Below, one piece after another: positions 44,057 to 51,746 of a stretch of DNA of 64,000 nt (within the stretch, counting starts at the first letter, position 1; every line of letters begins with the position of its first letter). The notes below the pieces were generated by a model. It was not told where the DNA came from. It searched no databases and was given only the letters and a program-made list of their open reading frames with translations. The position numbers were made by a program, and so were the translations under genes. This DNA comes from Methylomusa anaerophila (lineage in GTDB: Bacteria; Bacillota; Negativicutes; Sporomusales; Sporomusaceae): the NCBI RefSeq assembly GCF_003966895.1, contig NZ_AP018449.1, positions 4,667,501-4,731,500 on the forward strand. Reading direction: 5' to 3'.

Positions 44057-45331
44057 CTATAAACACCCTGCCGCTTGGTTGAGATCACGCAAAAGATCCT
44101 GGTAGTCTTCCAGTCCGGCGTGGAAGCGTAAAATATAACCATCCGGCAGGGGTGTAACTTCGCGCTTGGCATGCACCGGCAATACAAGGGACAAATGCCC
44201 GCCCCAGCTTTCAGCAACCCAGAACAGGTTTAGGGCATCAACAAAAGCCTCGACCTGCTTTGCCGGCAGGTCCGGAGGGAAAACGACGCTAAAAAGGCCA
44301 TTTCCTTTGCCAAAATAGCGCTGGAAACGTTCATGATAAGGTGAAGTTTCCAAAGTCGGGGAAAGGACGTCGGTGACAAAAGGCTGTTTCAAGAACCATT
44401 CGATCAGCCGTTGAGCGGTGTGGGCGTGCTGATTGAGGCGTTCTTCGGTGGAATCAATTCTGTGATAAAGCCGCGAGCAAGTCATTGGTGCGACTGCGCC
44501 GTTACCGGTGGCGCGCAATTCATCGGCGATGATCTGCAGATCTTGGGGATGCTTGGCGATAACAATTCCCGATGGCGTATCACCATATCCGCCTTCGTAT
44601 TTTGTCGTTGCTTGCACAACAATATCGATGCCGCGTTCAAGAGGTTGAAACCGGACGTGGCTTGCCCATGTGTTGTCCATAACAGTACGTAATTTGGCAT
44701 TTTGTGCTATAGCTATCATACCGTCGATGTCGGGGATTTCGAAAGTACCACTGCCCGGAGCCTCAATATAGACAAGCAAGTCTTCGCGTAGCGAATATTC
44801 GCTACGCGCTTTTAATAGGGCCGAGCGAAATTCATCTGCCGAAGCACCTGCTGGATAACGGATTGGTTTTATGCGTCGCCGGTTCAGAAACCGGAGCATT
44901 GGTCCATATACATTATCAGGGATAAGAACCGCTTTCGGTGAAAACGCGTCTAAAGTTGTTGCAATCGCGGATAATCCCGACGGACAGATGACGGCGCCAT
45001 GACCTCTATGCAATGCCGCAATTTTTCTACACACGGCGTCGGCTTCAGGTGTCTGCGGCACGCCATATTCCGCACCACCATAAGGTGCTCTGCCGCATTT
45101 GTCTGCTGTACGATAGGTCTCAAGCTTAGGAAACAAAACCGAACTTTGCCCCCAAGAACCCATCTGCGAAAAGCGGCCTGCATCGCCAAGGCCAGCTGGA
45201 TTTGGATGTCCACAAACCAAATAGGGATCGGAAACAGGTTCATGTAAAAGTCGTGTTTTTGGCGAACAGAGCGCGAGGAACGTACGTCTTGCTTCGCATT
45301 TGATTGAAGCTTCTGGTATTTTGCCCTCCAC
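44057..45331 (-). CDS. PLP-dependent Cys/Met metabolism enzyme (cystathionine lyase-like)
   Basis: A 424-residue fold-type I enzyme. The PLP lysine lies in VQATTKYEGGYGD; upstream are ICPSGLSAIATTLDAF and VMDNTWASH, all as in cystathionine beta-lyase/gamma-synthase proteins. The N-terminal 60 residues are longer than usual. The exact reaction cannot be fixed by eye. I start at GTG 45331, with GGAGGA 6 nt upstream, rather than TTG 45346. Upstream 45441-45469 carries a 28-base piece similar to the SASP-fragment junction near 49.95 kb. Confidence 0.82.
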   Translation of the reverse strand: MEGKIPEASIKCEARRTFLALCSPKTRLLHEPVSDPYLVCGHPNPAGLGDAGRFSQMGSWGQSSVLFPKLETYRTADKCGRAPYGGAEYGVPQTPEADAVCRKIAALHRGHGAVICPSGLSAIATTLDAFSPKAVLIPDNVYGPMLRFLNRRRIKPIRYPAGASADEFRSALLKARSEYSLREDLLVYIEAPGSGTFEIPDIDGMIAIAQNAKLRTVMDNTWASHVRFQPLERGIDIVVQATTKYEGGYGDTPSGIVIAKHPQDLQIIADELRATGNGAVAPMTCSRLYHRIDSTEERLNQHAHTAQRLIEWFLKQPFVTDVLSPTLETSPYHERFQRYFGKGNGLFSVVFPPDLPAKQVEAFVDALNLFWVAESWGGHLSLVLPVHAKREVTPLPDGYILRFHAGLEDYQDLLRDLNQAAGCL

Positions 45332-45482
45332 AGAATTCTCCTCCAAATTTTATCGTATAGATCCATAGTTCTTTAGTGAACAAACAAATCCTTTTTTACG
45401 GAAAGACAACTTTCATTCCCCGACCCCGATTCTAACTTTTCACCAATGAGATGTTCGTATATAACCTTAGGAAAAATAATCC

Positions 45483-45938
45483 TCATAGATTATTGCTTTC
45501 CATAAACTCTATAACCTCACCGTTAGGACTATATACCAGTGCATTCCTTACCGCTAAAGGAGGATCACCAAGAAACAATGTCATCGGAGGTACACAAGGA
45601 CTTGCTCCGGCAGATAATGCCCGACTATAGGCAAGCTCTGCATTATCGACAAGAACTGAAAAATGAAGCAAAGAGCCTTGTACCGGTTCTTCGCCTGCCA
45701 AGGGACGTCTGCCTTCAGCTGCTATATCGGCATCGTTATCAAATATTTCAATGAAAGAACTGCCGTCACGGGATTTCAACATGGCTGCCTGCTTTAAGTT
45801 AAACTCAGGCAGTGACCATATATGCCGGATGTTGAAATCAAGTACCTCTATATAAAAGCGGACTGTTTTTTCAAAATCCTTTGCGCGGATTGCAATATGA
45901 TGTATACCATAAACTTTATTATTTTCAATCAAATTCAT
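45483..45938 (-). CDS. VOC-superfamily (glyoxalase-like) protein
   Basis: A 151-residue protein with the two-module VOC fold: GIHHIAIRAKDFEKTVRFY at the start and SLLHFSVLVDNAELAYSRAL in the second half. Metal ligands such as His14 and Glu59 seem present. Substrate unknown. It is 30 nt downstream of the OYE-family gene and likely co-transcribed. ATG 45938 follows GGAGAGGATTC. Confidence 0.82.
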   Translation of the reverse strand: MNLIENNKVYGIHHIAIRAKDFEKTVRFYIEVLDFNIRHIWSLPEFNLKQAAMLKSRDGSSFIEIFDNDADIAAEGRRPLAGEEPVQGSLLHFSVLVDNAELAYSRALSAGASPCVPPMTLFLGDPPLAVRNALVYSPNGEVIEFMESNNL

Positions 45939-45968
45939 ATGAATCCTCTCCTCTCTTCTTGATTCATC

Positions 45969-46979
45969 TTATCCGACTCCGTTTATTTTAGCCGGACATT
46001 TTTCTCCATTTATAAACCATTGGCAAGTCTTACATCGTAAGCATGGCTCGTAATCGCAATTATTCAAAGATGTGGTCATAAAGGCCGCATCAGCTAAAAA
46101 GGGCCTGCCGTATGCGGCAAAATCGCATAATCCGTTTTCAATCAGATAATTTCCTCTGCTCAATGTTCTTATGTCGTTTACTACTATCACCGGAATGGAG
46201 ACATTCTTTTTTATCTGTATGCCTGTATAAACAATTTCATTAAAGAAAAATTCATCTGGAATTTCCATCTTTCTAACTGCAGGTATGCCGGAAGAAATGT
46301 GCAGCAGTTCTATTCCGCCGCGCTCTAAAGCCTGTGCCATACGAATGTCATTTTCCAGGCTGCCGTTCCATCCCATCCTATAGGATATAATAAAGGGTTC
46401 GTCTGCAAACGTCCTAATTTCTTCCACAATATTTTTCACCAGCCGCAGCCTTCCGTCAAGGTCTCCACCATATTGATCTTCTCTTTTATTCGCTAGAGAC
46501 GATGCCATAATATTGAGGAAAAAGCCGTGGGCTCCGTGCAATTCTATTCCGTCGCACCCTGCTTCTTTGCAAAGTTTTGCCGCATAAACAAATTCATCTT
46601 TAATTGTTTTAATATCATATTCCGATAGATCGTTAATCGAATCTCCCCTGTGAAAACCAGCGCTGGGATAGGCAAGCTGTACAAAAATCCTCGTCCCTTC
46701 AGCGTGATACACTTTAGTCAATGTTTTTAAATAGGCTTTATGGTCATCCGAGTAAACACCAATTCCTCCATCATGTTTCTTTCGGGAAGTGACCGAGAAG
46801 GCTTGAGTAATTATAAGCCCCATTCCATTCGATGCCCTTTGCAAATAATGCTGAAGAACCTTATCACTCATGGAGCCGGACGGTTGGATCGGCATTCCAA
46901 AAGGCACCATAGGTGCCATCACCACTCGATTTTTAAAATCCACGTTTTTAATTCTGATTGGTTCCAATATTTCCAACAC
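45969..46979 (-). CDS. Old yellow enzyme-family FMN oxidoreductase
   Basis: A 336-residue TIM-barrel flavoprotein: IKNVDFKNRVVMAPM at the N terminus, the catalytic-site pair in ELHGAHGFF, and REDQYGGDLDGRLRL, all hallmarks of NADH:flavin oxidoreductases. A C-terminal Cys cluster (CLRCKTCQWFINGEKC) suggests a bound Fe-S site or metal, as in 2,4-dienoyl-CoA reductase-like proteins, though the usual second flavin domain is absent. It is divergent from an HxlR regulator that probably senses electrophiles. Confidence 0.88.
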   Translation of the reverse strand: MLEILEPIRIKNVDFKNRVVMAPMVPFGMPIQPSGSMSDKVLQHYLQRASNGMGLIITQAFSVTSRKKHDGGIGVYSDDHKAYLKTLTKVYHAEGTRIFVQLAYPSAGFHRGDSINDLSEYDIKTIKDEFVYAAKLCKEAGCDGIELHGAHGFFLNIMASSLANKREDQYGGDLDGRLRLVKNIVEEIRTFADEPFIISYRMGWNGSLENDIRMAQALERGGIELLHISSGIPAVRKMEIPDEFFFNEIVYTGIQIKKNVSIPVIVVNDIRTLSRGNYLIENGLCDFAAYGRPFLADAAFMTTSLNNCDYEPCLRCKTCQWFINGEKCPAKINGVG

Positions 46980-47057
46980 TTTATTCTCCTTTCGTTACAT
47001 ATTTATACTTGAAATTTTTACAGTTCTTATTATAATTATAATGAAATAATAAAAAAT

Positions 47058-47090
47058 GGTAAGTATGCACTTATTCGTAGTATACTTACC
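47058..47090. promoter_or_regulatory. Operator between the OYE gene and HxlR gene
   Basis: GGTAAGTAT and ATACTTACC form an inverted repeat with a 15-nt centre in the divergent promoter gap, ending 9 nt before the HxlR ribosome site. It is the expected target of the adjacent regulator. Confidence 0.65.
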
Positions 47091-47110
47091 AAAAGGAGAG
47101 TGTAAAATAC

Positions 47111-47488
47111 ATGGAATCATTATGCCGAAGTAAACAAGCTCCCTTTGAATACACTCTTGAAATTATAAACGGCAAATGGAAATTGAGGATTATCTACGAA
47201 CTGGGCTGTGAAGCTACGTTAAGGTATGGAGCACTCAAACGCAGTATCCCTCATATTACGCATAAAATACTAAGTACTCAATTAAAAGAATTGAAGAATG
47301 ACGGACTTATTATCCGTAAAGAATATCCTCAAATTCCCCCAAGAGTAGAGTATGCTTTATCTGAAAAAGGACTTTCGATTTTCCCGATCATTTTTTGCCA
47401 AAAAGGGCTGTCGCCAGCGATAATTTCATATCGCTATTGCGACAGCTCATCTTTCTTTATTTTGCGTTCTGATGAACTGCTCCGTTAG
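47111..47488 (+). pseudogene. HxlR-type regulator with replaced C terminus
   Basis: Residues 1-96 match HxlR winged-helix regulators (EIINGKWKLRIIYELG, TLRYGALKRSIPHITHKIL, YPQIPPRVEYALSEKG, with Cys5). After LSIFPI the expected final helix is missing; 29 unrelated residues follow, encoded by the antisense of a terminator and a spore-protein fragment. The DNA-binding part may still fold, but the dimerisation helix is gone. AAGGAGAG precedes ATG 47111. Confidence 0.75.
47407..47446 (-). terminator. Terminator belonging to the SASP fragment
   Basis: GCTGTCGC...GCGACAGC with inner AGCGATA/TATCGCT, followed on the minus strand by CCCTTTTTT. It lies inside the 3' end of the HxlR frame, so it came in with the spore-protein fragment. 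Confidence 0.75.
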
Positions 47489-47550
47489 TTTTAGCTTCTT
47501 CCGCTATCGCCTGCTCACCGCGTTTAATCGCTTCTCTGACCATCGAACAT
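47457..47550 (-). pseudogene. Fragment of alpha/beta-type small acid-soluble spore protein
   Basis: Minus-strand codons read SMVREAIKRGEQAIAEEAK and then NGAVHQNAK-stop, matching the second half of the intact gene at 57605-57805. The first half is missing and no start codon exists. The fragment and its terminator truncate the HxlR gene. Confidence 0.75.
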
Positions 47551-47619
47551 CCGACCAATGTGAGGTTACTATATAACGATGTAGATAAAAATAAGATAAC
47601 CACCATTCGTTTCTATAAA

Positions 47620-48201
47620 TTATCTCTTTAACTGAATGCCTTCAAAAGCATAATTTATTAAGACTCTTATAAAAGATTCATCTAATTTTTCGCCTGTTAC
47701 TAACAAACGATAAAAAAGTGGACCATAAATTAAGTCAATACACAATTCAATATCCAAGTCTTTCTTTAGCTCTCCTCTTTGCATCCCTCGCTCTAGAATT
47801 CGCCGCGAATCAAGTCGCCGAGGATTAAAATACCTTGATCGATATTCTTCCGCCAACTTTAAATCAAATTGTCCTTCTGCAATTAATTCATTGATTACTT
47901 TGCCTTCCCGGCTAGTTAGAAACTTGGCTAAATTGCTAGCCTGAATGACTATATCATTAATAACGGAACCTGTATCCGGTACGGGAAGCCTAGACATAGC
48001 CGCAGATAGAAAGCCGTCCATAACAACCGCAGCTTTGTTGGGCCACCATTTATAAATAGTCGCTTTACTCACCTTGGCCCGTTCAGCAATTTTCTCAACA
48101 GTTACGGTTCCAAAGCCACTCTCTAGCAACAAATCATAGGAAGCAGCAAGAATCGCTTTTTCCGTTGCTGCGTTACGAGGACGCCCTTTTTTCTTTTCCA
48201 A
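47620..48201 (-). CDS. TetR-family repressor
   Basis: A 193-residue TetR regulator. The helix-turn-helix covers VEKIAERAKVSKATIYKWWP. The Trp-Trp-Pro and the C-terminal half resemble the TetR_C_11 group. I choose TTG 48201 with GGGAGG just upstream; a TTG at 48234 has no ribosome site. It is divergent from an MFS exporter and very likely represses it by binding the palindrome at 48327-48345. Confidence 0.86.
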   Translation of the reverse strand: MEKKKGRPRNAATEKAILAASYDLLLESGFGTVTVEKIAERAKVSKATIYKWWPNKAAVVMDGFLSAAMSRLPVPDTGSVINDIVIQASNLAKFLTSREGKVINELIAEGQFDLKLAEEYRSRYFNPRRLDSRRILERGMQRGELKKDLDIELCIDLIYGPLFYRLLVTGEKLDESFIRVLINYAFEGIQLKR

Positions 48202-48287
48202 AAAAATACCTCCCTGTGTATTTTCGCCAATCAAAACTATACGTACATTATACTAAATATTTTTTCATAAGAAAATAAAATATATCT

Positions 48288-48345
48288 TTACGAATACTGA
48301 ACGTTTAGTTTATAATTTAATCATTAACTAAACTATACGTTTAGT
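48288..48345. promoter_or_regulatory. TetR operator and exporter promoter
   Basis: ACTAAACTATACGTTTAGT (48327-48345) is an inverted repeat with 7-bp arms. A half-site ACGTTTAGT lies at 48301-48309, next to TATAAT (48311-48316), with TTTACG 18 nt upstream as a possible -35. A similar AACTATACGTACATTATAC lies beside the repressor start. Binding would block both divergent promoters. Confidence 0.65.
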
Positions 48346-48404
48346 ATTTATATTGTGGCACAAAAAAATATAAAACGTAAAAAAACTAAAGGCAGGGATA
48401 TTAT

Positions 48405-49592
48405 ATGAATACTGTACAATCAAAAACCAGGCAAGTCCCAAATTGGATTACAGTTCTGCTAGCTATTGCATGTGGCGTGATTGTTGCTAATCTTTATTAT
48501 GCGCAACCTTTAGTTGGCCCTATCAGTACCGATACCCATCTTCCTCTAGCGTCAGCAGGATTAATCGTAACGTTAACGCAAATTGGCTATGTTGCTGGAT
48601 TATTATTTATTGTTCCCCTTTGTGATCTCATTGAAAATCGACGGTTAATTTCCTCCACATTAGTAATTGTGATTTGCGCATTAGTCGCAGCATCCCTTAC
48701 GCATCATGCACTATTTTTTCTTATGGCGTCAATGTTCATCGGGCTGGGTTCTGTAGCAACGCAAATACTGGTGCCCTATGCAGCTCATTTAGCAACGGAA
48801 GAACGGCGCGGCCAAGTGGTAGGCAATGTAATGAGCGGGCTGCTGCTCGGAATCATGCTTGCCCGGCCAGTAGCAAGCTTTGTTACTGACCTTTGGGGCT
48901 GGCAGGCAATCTTTATTCTCTCTGCCGGCATTACGACTATATTGGCTGTACTGTTAGCTTTCGTTCTTCCCGCGCGAAACCCTTTGCCGACCACGAATTA
49001 TGGTGGTTTAATTCGTTCCTTGTGGTCACTATTTAAAACGAAAGCTGTATTACGCCGCCGTGCGTTCTACCAAGCTTGCTTATTCAGTGCTTTCAGTCTG
49101 TTTTGGACGGTAATCCCTTTATGGCTGGCCAGTCATTTTCATTTGTCACAGCAGGGCATTGCCTTATTCGCCCTTGCCGGTGTGGCAGGTGCCATAGCTG
49201 CTCCTATCGCAGGAAGATTGGCCGATAAGGGCTGGACCAAACGATTGACGGGTTTGGCCATTGTCATTGCGATTCTATCTTTTTTGCTTACACATATATT
49301 TAAAGATTCTTCAACCATCGCTTTAATGCTGTTTGTCATTGCAGCCATTACTTTAGATATGGCAGTATCCGGTAATCTCGTTCTTGGTCAGCGTGCGATT
49401 TATTCACTAGGCAGCGAAATACGTGGGCGCGTAAACGGAGTATTTATGGCTGTTTTCTTTATCGGTGGGGCAATTGGATCTGCATTAGGCGGCTGGGCAT
49501 ATGCTTATGGTGGCTGGATGTTTGCATCTATTCTCGGACTAAGTATACCAGTTGTAGCATTATTATATTATTTCACAGAAAAAAATAATTAG
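48405..49592 (+). CDS. MFS efflux transporter
   Basis: A 395-residue 12-helix transporter of the DHA1-like group. Features: GVIVANLYYAQPLVGPIS in helix 1, PLCDLIENRRLI as the loop 2-3 motif and EERRGQVVGNVMSGLLLGI as the antiporter motif C region in helix 5. The substrate is unknown; divergence from a TetR repressor points to inducible drug export. AAGGCAGGG lies before ATG 48405. Confidence 0.88.
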   Translation: MNTVQSKTRQVPNWITVLLAIACGVIVANLYYAQPLVGPISTDTHLPLASAGLIVTLTQIGYVAGLLFIVPLCDLIENRRLISSTLVIVICALVAASLTHHALFFLMASMFIGLGSVATQILVPYAAHLATEERRGQVVGNVMSGLLLGIMLARPVASFVTDLWGWQAIFILSAGITTILAVLLAFVLPARNPLPTTNYGGLIRSLWSLFKTKAVLRRRAFYQACLFSAFSLFWTVIPLWLASHFHLSQQGIALFALAGVAGAIAAPIAGRLADKGWTKRLTGLAIVIAILSFLLTHIFKDSSTIALMLFVIAAITLDMAVSGNLVLGQRAIYSLGSEIRGRVNGVFMAVFFIGGAIGSALGGWAYAYGGWMFASILGLSIPVVALLYYFTEKNN

Positions 49593-49640
49593 CATATACT
49601 GGTAAAATTCCCCAAGCATCCGCTCAATGGCATGTTATGC

Positions 49641-49780
49641 CAACCTCTCACACCCCGTACGTACCGTTCGGTATACGGCGGTTCAATAGCTTGAGTGCAA
49701 TGCCTCTGCTAACAGTTCCTACTGCCAAGCCTGTAGTAGTGGACTTTCACCACCAAGTTATCGCCCATTCGGGGCAAACC
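49641..49780 (-). mobile_element. Group II intron remnant
   Basis: On the minus strand TGGTGGTGAAAGTCCACTA...GGAACTGTTAGC and GAACCGCCGTATACCGAACG followed by GTACGTACGG and GTGTGAGAGG resemble RNA-domain segments of bacterial group II introns. No reverse transcriptase is present, so only a scrap remains. Identification rests on remembered sequence style. Confidence 0.45.
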
Positions 49781-49783
49781 AAA

Positions 49784-49823
49784 AAATGACCTGAAGTCTC
49801 ACTAATGAAACTTCAGGTCATTT
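49784..49823 (-). terminator. Terminator after the truncated SASP gene
   Basis: AAATGACCTGAAGT and ACTTCAGGTCATTT form a perfect 14-bp stem, followed on the minus strand by TTTGG. It abuts the stop codon of the spore-protein fragment at 49827. Confidence 0.85.
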
Positions 49824-49826
49824 TAT

Positions 49827-49964
49827 TTATTTAGCATTCTGATGAACTGCACCATTTTCAACTTGCGCTTCTCTTTCTACTGCTTCACTACCACGCCGGA
49901 TGGCTTCTCTAACCATAGAACCAGCTTCCCCCGTAGTAACGTCGCTCCAATGAGATGTTTGCAT
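49827..49964 (-). pseudogene. N-terminally truncated alpha/beta-type SASP
   Basis: A 45-codon frame reads SHWSDVTTGEAGSMVREAIR and ends NGAVHQNAK, aligning with the last 42 residues of the 57.6-kb spore protein. The conserved N-terminal half (KYKLANDLGFGDK in the intact one) is replaced by unrelated sequence. ATG 49964 has only a weak AAAGG. It might make a short peptide but not a DNA-coating SASP. Confidence 0.7.
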
Positions 49965-50159
49965 ATAACCTTTTTTGCTATTCTTCTTTGCTACACACTC
50001 GATGTGCATTGGAGTGGTTATTCGGTGAAAAGAAAACACCTACTTGTATGTTCGCCAAGACATACTGTGTTTTGATAGATACGTGATACTGATCCGCGAA
50101 ATTGGAGTTTTGCGAATGCGGATAAATTACGAAGTTTAACAGGAAATCCAGCAGATTAC

Positions 50160-50940
50160 CTATTCATTATTCTTAAATAACGGCGCAATTCTATCAATAC
50201 GATTTGTCCATATACCACCTGTATAATTAGGCGGTAAACGTTTTATATCTTCCGGTGTGTCAAAGCCTGCCGAGAATTCACCTTCCCCGGCCACAAGTAT
50301 TACACGCGTATCGGCGTCCGCCATTCGATTCAGGAAACGGTTAGGCCATCCCCACAACCACGGTGCATACTTCTCAGGTATATGCAATTCGGTGTGCCTG
50401 CAAGCCGGTGGAACATAGCCTGTCCATCCTATCGCAAAGTAAGAGAGCAAGCTCTTTTTCAGGGTAGCCATCGACAAAGCACGGAGATTAGGAAGAATTT
50501 TGTGAACATCAGCAACGGGTTTGTCGCCTCCGTATACAGTCAATTGATTCAAGCGTTCTACAGGAAACTTGGAAAGGTATTGAGCGAGCATTTCACCCTC
50601 TTGCGGATCATTGCTTTTAACGTTGTTCCAATAAAGCATTCCATAAGGGTCAATAACTCTATTACGTGGTTGCTCATCGTGACTTGTACGGTATTTAATT
50701 TCAATAGAATACTCGTTTGCCACAGCCAGCTCCAATTCCGCCAATATCGACCGGATAGAAGGGTCCCCGCTGCGGTTTATCACCTCAAACCCGGCTAAAT
50801 GGCGGTTGAGCATGTTTTCCTGCTCCTGGTTCGAGTACATTTTCAACTTTGATGTTGCATTGCTTAACGCACCACTGAAAGGATAGCCGGCTTCTTTAGA
50901 AAAAACGGCAGCATGGAAAAGTGCCTTTTGCTCTGGCCCG
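50160..50940 (-). pseudogene. Chimeric relic: WYL-domain regulator joined to glycerophosphodiesterase tail
   Basis: The open frame joins two unrelated pieces. The first (from about 50940 to 50590) is the middle of a WYL-type regulator: PEQKALFHAAVFSKEAGYPF before any ATG, then ANEYSIEIKYRTSHDEQPRN and YGMLYWNN. The second is the C-terminal part of a glycerophosphodiester phosphodiesterase: WGWPNRFLNRM and TPEDIKRLPPNYTGGIWTNR. Neither has its catalytic or helix-turn-helix N terminus. A deletion probably fused two genes in frame. The ATG at 50846 has no good ribosome site. Confidence 0.65.
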
Positions 50941-50945
50941 GTTGG

Positions 50946-51494
50946 CTAAACGGCTTTTCCTGCTTCATAAGCTTTTAATAAAAGCTCTTTATTATTGGCT
51001 GCGGTGTTGGGGTCTCCGCCGCCCGTTGCTAAAATGGTATCAACTGCATTTAAGCCGAGCATCTTAAGCACCGCTTCATTGGTTTGAAAGGATGTCTGAA
51101 AAGCCTGTGCGTTCGGATTTCCTTGGGAATATACCATGATCAGGCTTTTAGCGGCATACCTGGGCTTGTAGTTTTCATCGAACAAGCCGCAGATTCTATC
51201 CCATAACAGCTTCATTTGAGCTGTAACCTGCCAAATGTATACGGGTGAGCCGAAAACCACAACATCGGCATCGACAATATGTTTAAACATGTTCTGGAAA
51301 TCGTCTTGCATCACGCACTGACCGGTCTTACGACAAACGAGGCAGCCCTGGCAGGGTTTGATGTTCATATCATACAGGTTAAAAATAGTTGTTTCGGCAT
51401 CAGCCGCTTGTGCTCCCCGAATAACTTCTTTGACAAGGGTGGCCGTGTTGCCATTTTTTCTTGGACTTCCCATAAAAGCGACTACTTTTTTCAT
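50946..51494 (-). CDS. NAD(P)H-dependent FMN reductase / flavodoxin-fold protein (copy 1)
   Basis: A 182-residue flavodoxin-like reductase. FMGSPRKNGNTATLV binds FMN phosphate, and CQGCLVCRKTGQC contributes a Cys pair typical of this iron-sulfur-flavoprotein-like subgroup. FGSPVYIWQVTAQMK lines the flavin. GGAGGGAATTAG precedes ATG 51494. Its promoter is homologous to that of the related gene at 62176 but no HxlR gene is beside it. Confidence 0.86.
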   Translation of the reverse strand: MKKVVAFMGSPRKNGNTATLVKEVIRGAQAADAETTIFNLYDMNIKPCQGCLVCRKTGQCVMQDDFQNMFKHIVDADVVVFGSPVYIWQVTAQMKLLWDRICGLFDENYKPRYAAKSLIMVYSQGNPNAQAFQTSFQTNEAVLKMLGLNAVDTILATGGGDPNTAANNKELLLKAYEAGKAV

Positions 51495-51584
51495 GCTCTA
51501 ATTCCCTCCAGCAAAATAATATTTAAGATCATTATATCGCAAGAAAATCTGGTCTGTCCAACAATGCGCATCACCTTCAATATG

Positions 51585-51690
51585 TTTGGTCGTTTTATCT
51601 GATTATATGTGTTATTCTTCCAACATAAAAGTAGGCACTTTTGCGGTAGATACTATATTTTAAGAAAGATACTTCCTACAGGGGGAGCGT
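51585..51690 (-). promoter_or_regulatory. FMN reductase promoter, homologous to the one at 62.05-62.16 kb
   Basis: Read on the minus strand it has AGTATCTACCGCAAAAGTG, CCTACTTTTAT and GAATAACACATATAAT. These align almost base for base with the gap between the HxlR and FMN reductase genes at 62036-62175. The rest of 51495-51746 is empty. Confidence 0.75.
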
Positions 51691-51746
51691 TAATAACAAA
51701 GACAGCCACTCATTTTGGGGTCAGGTCATGACGGCGTTTTTTTTTT

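Noticed and set aside
47111..47488. Intact HxlR regulator
   Set aside because: The last helix is missing and the tail is encoded by the antisense of a SASP fragment and its terminator.
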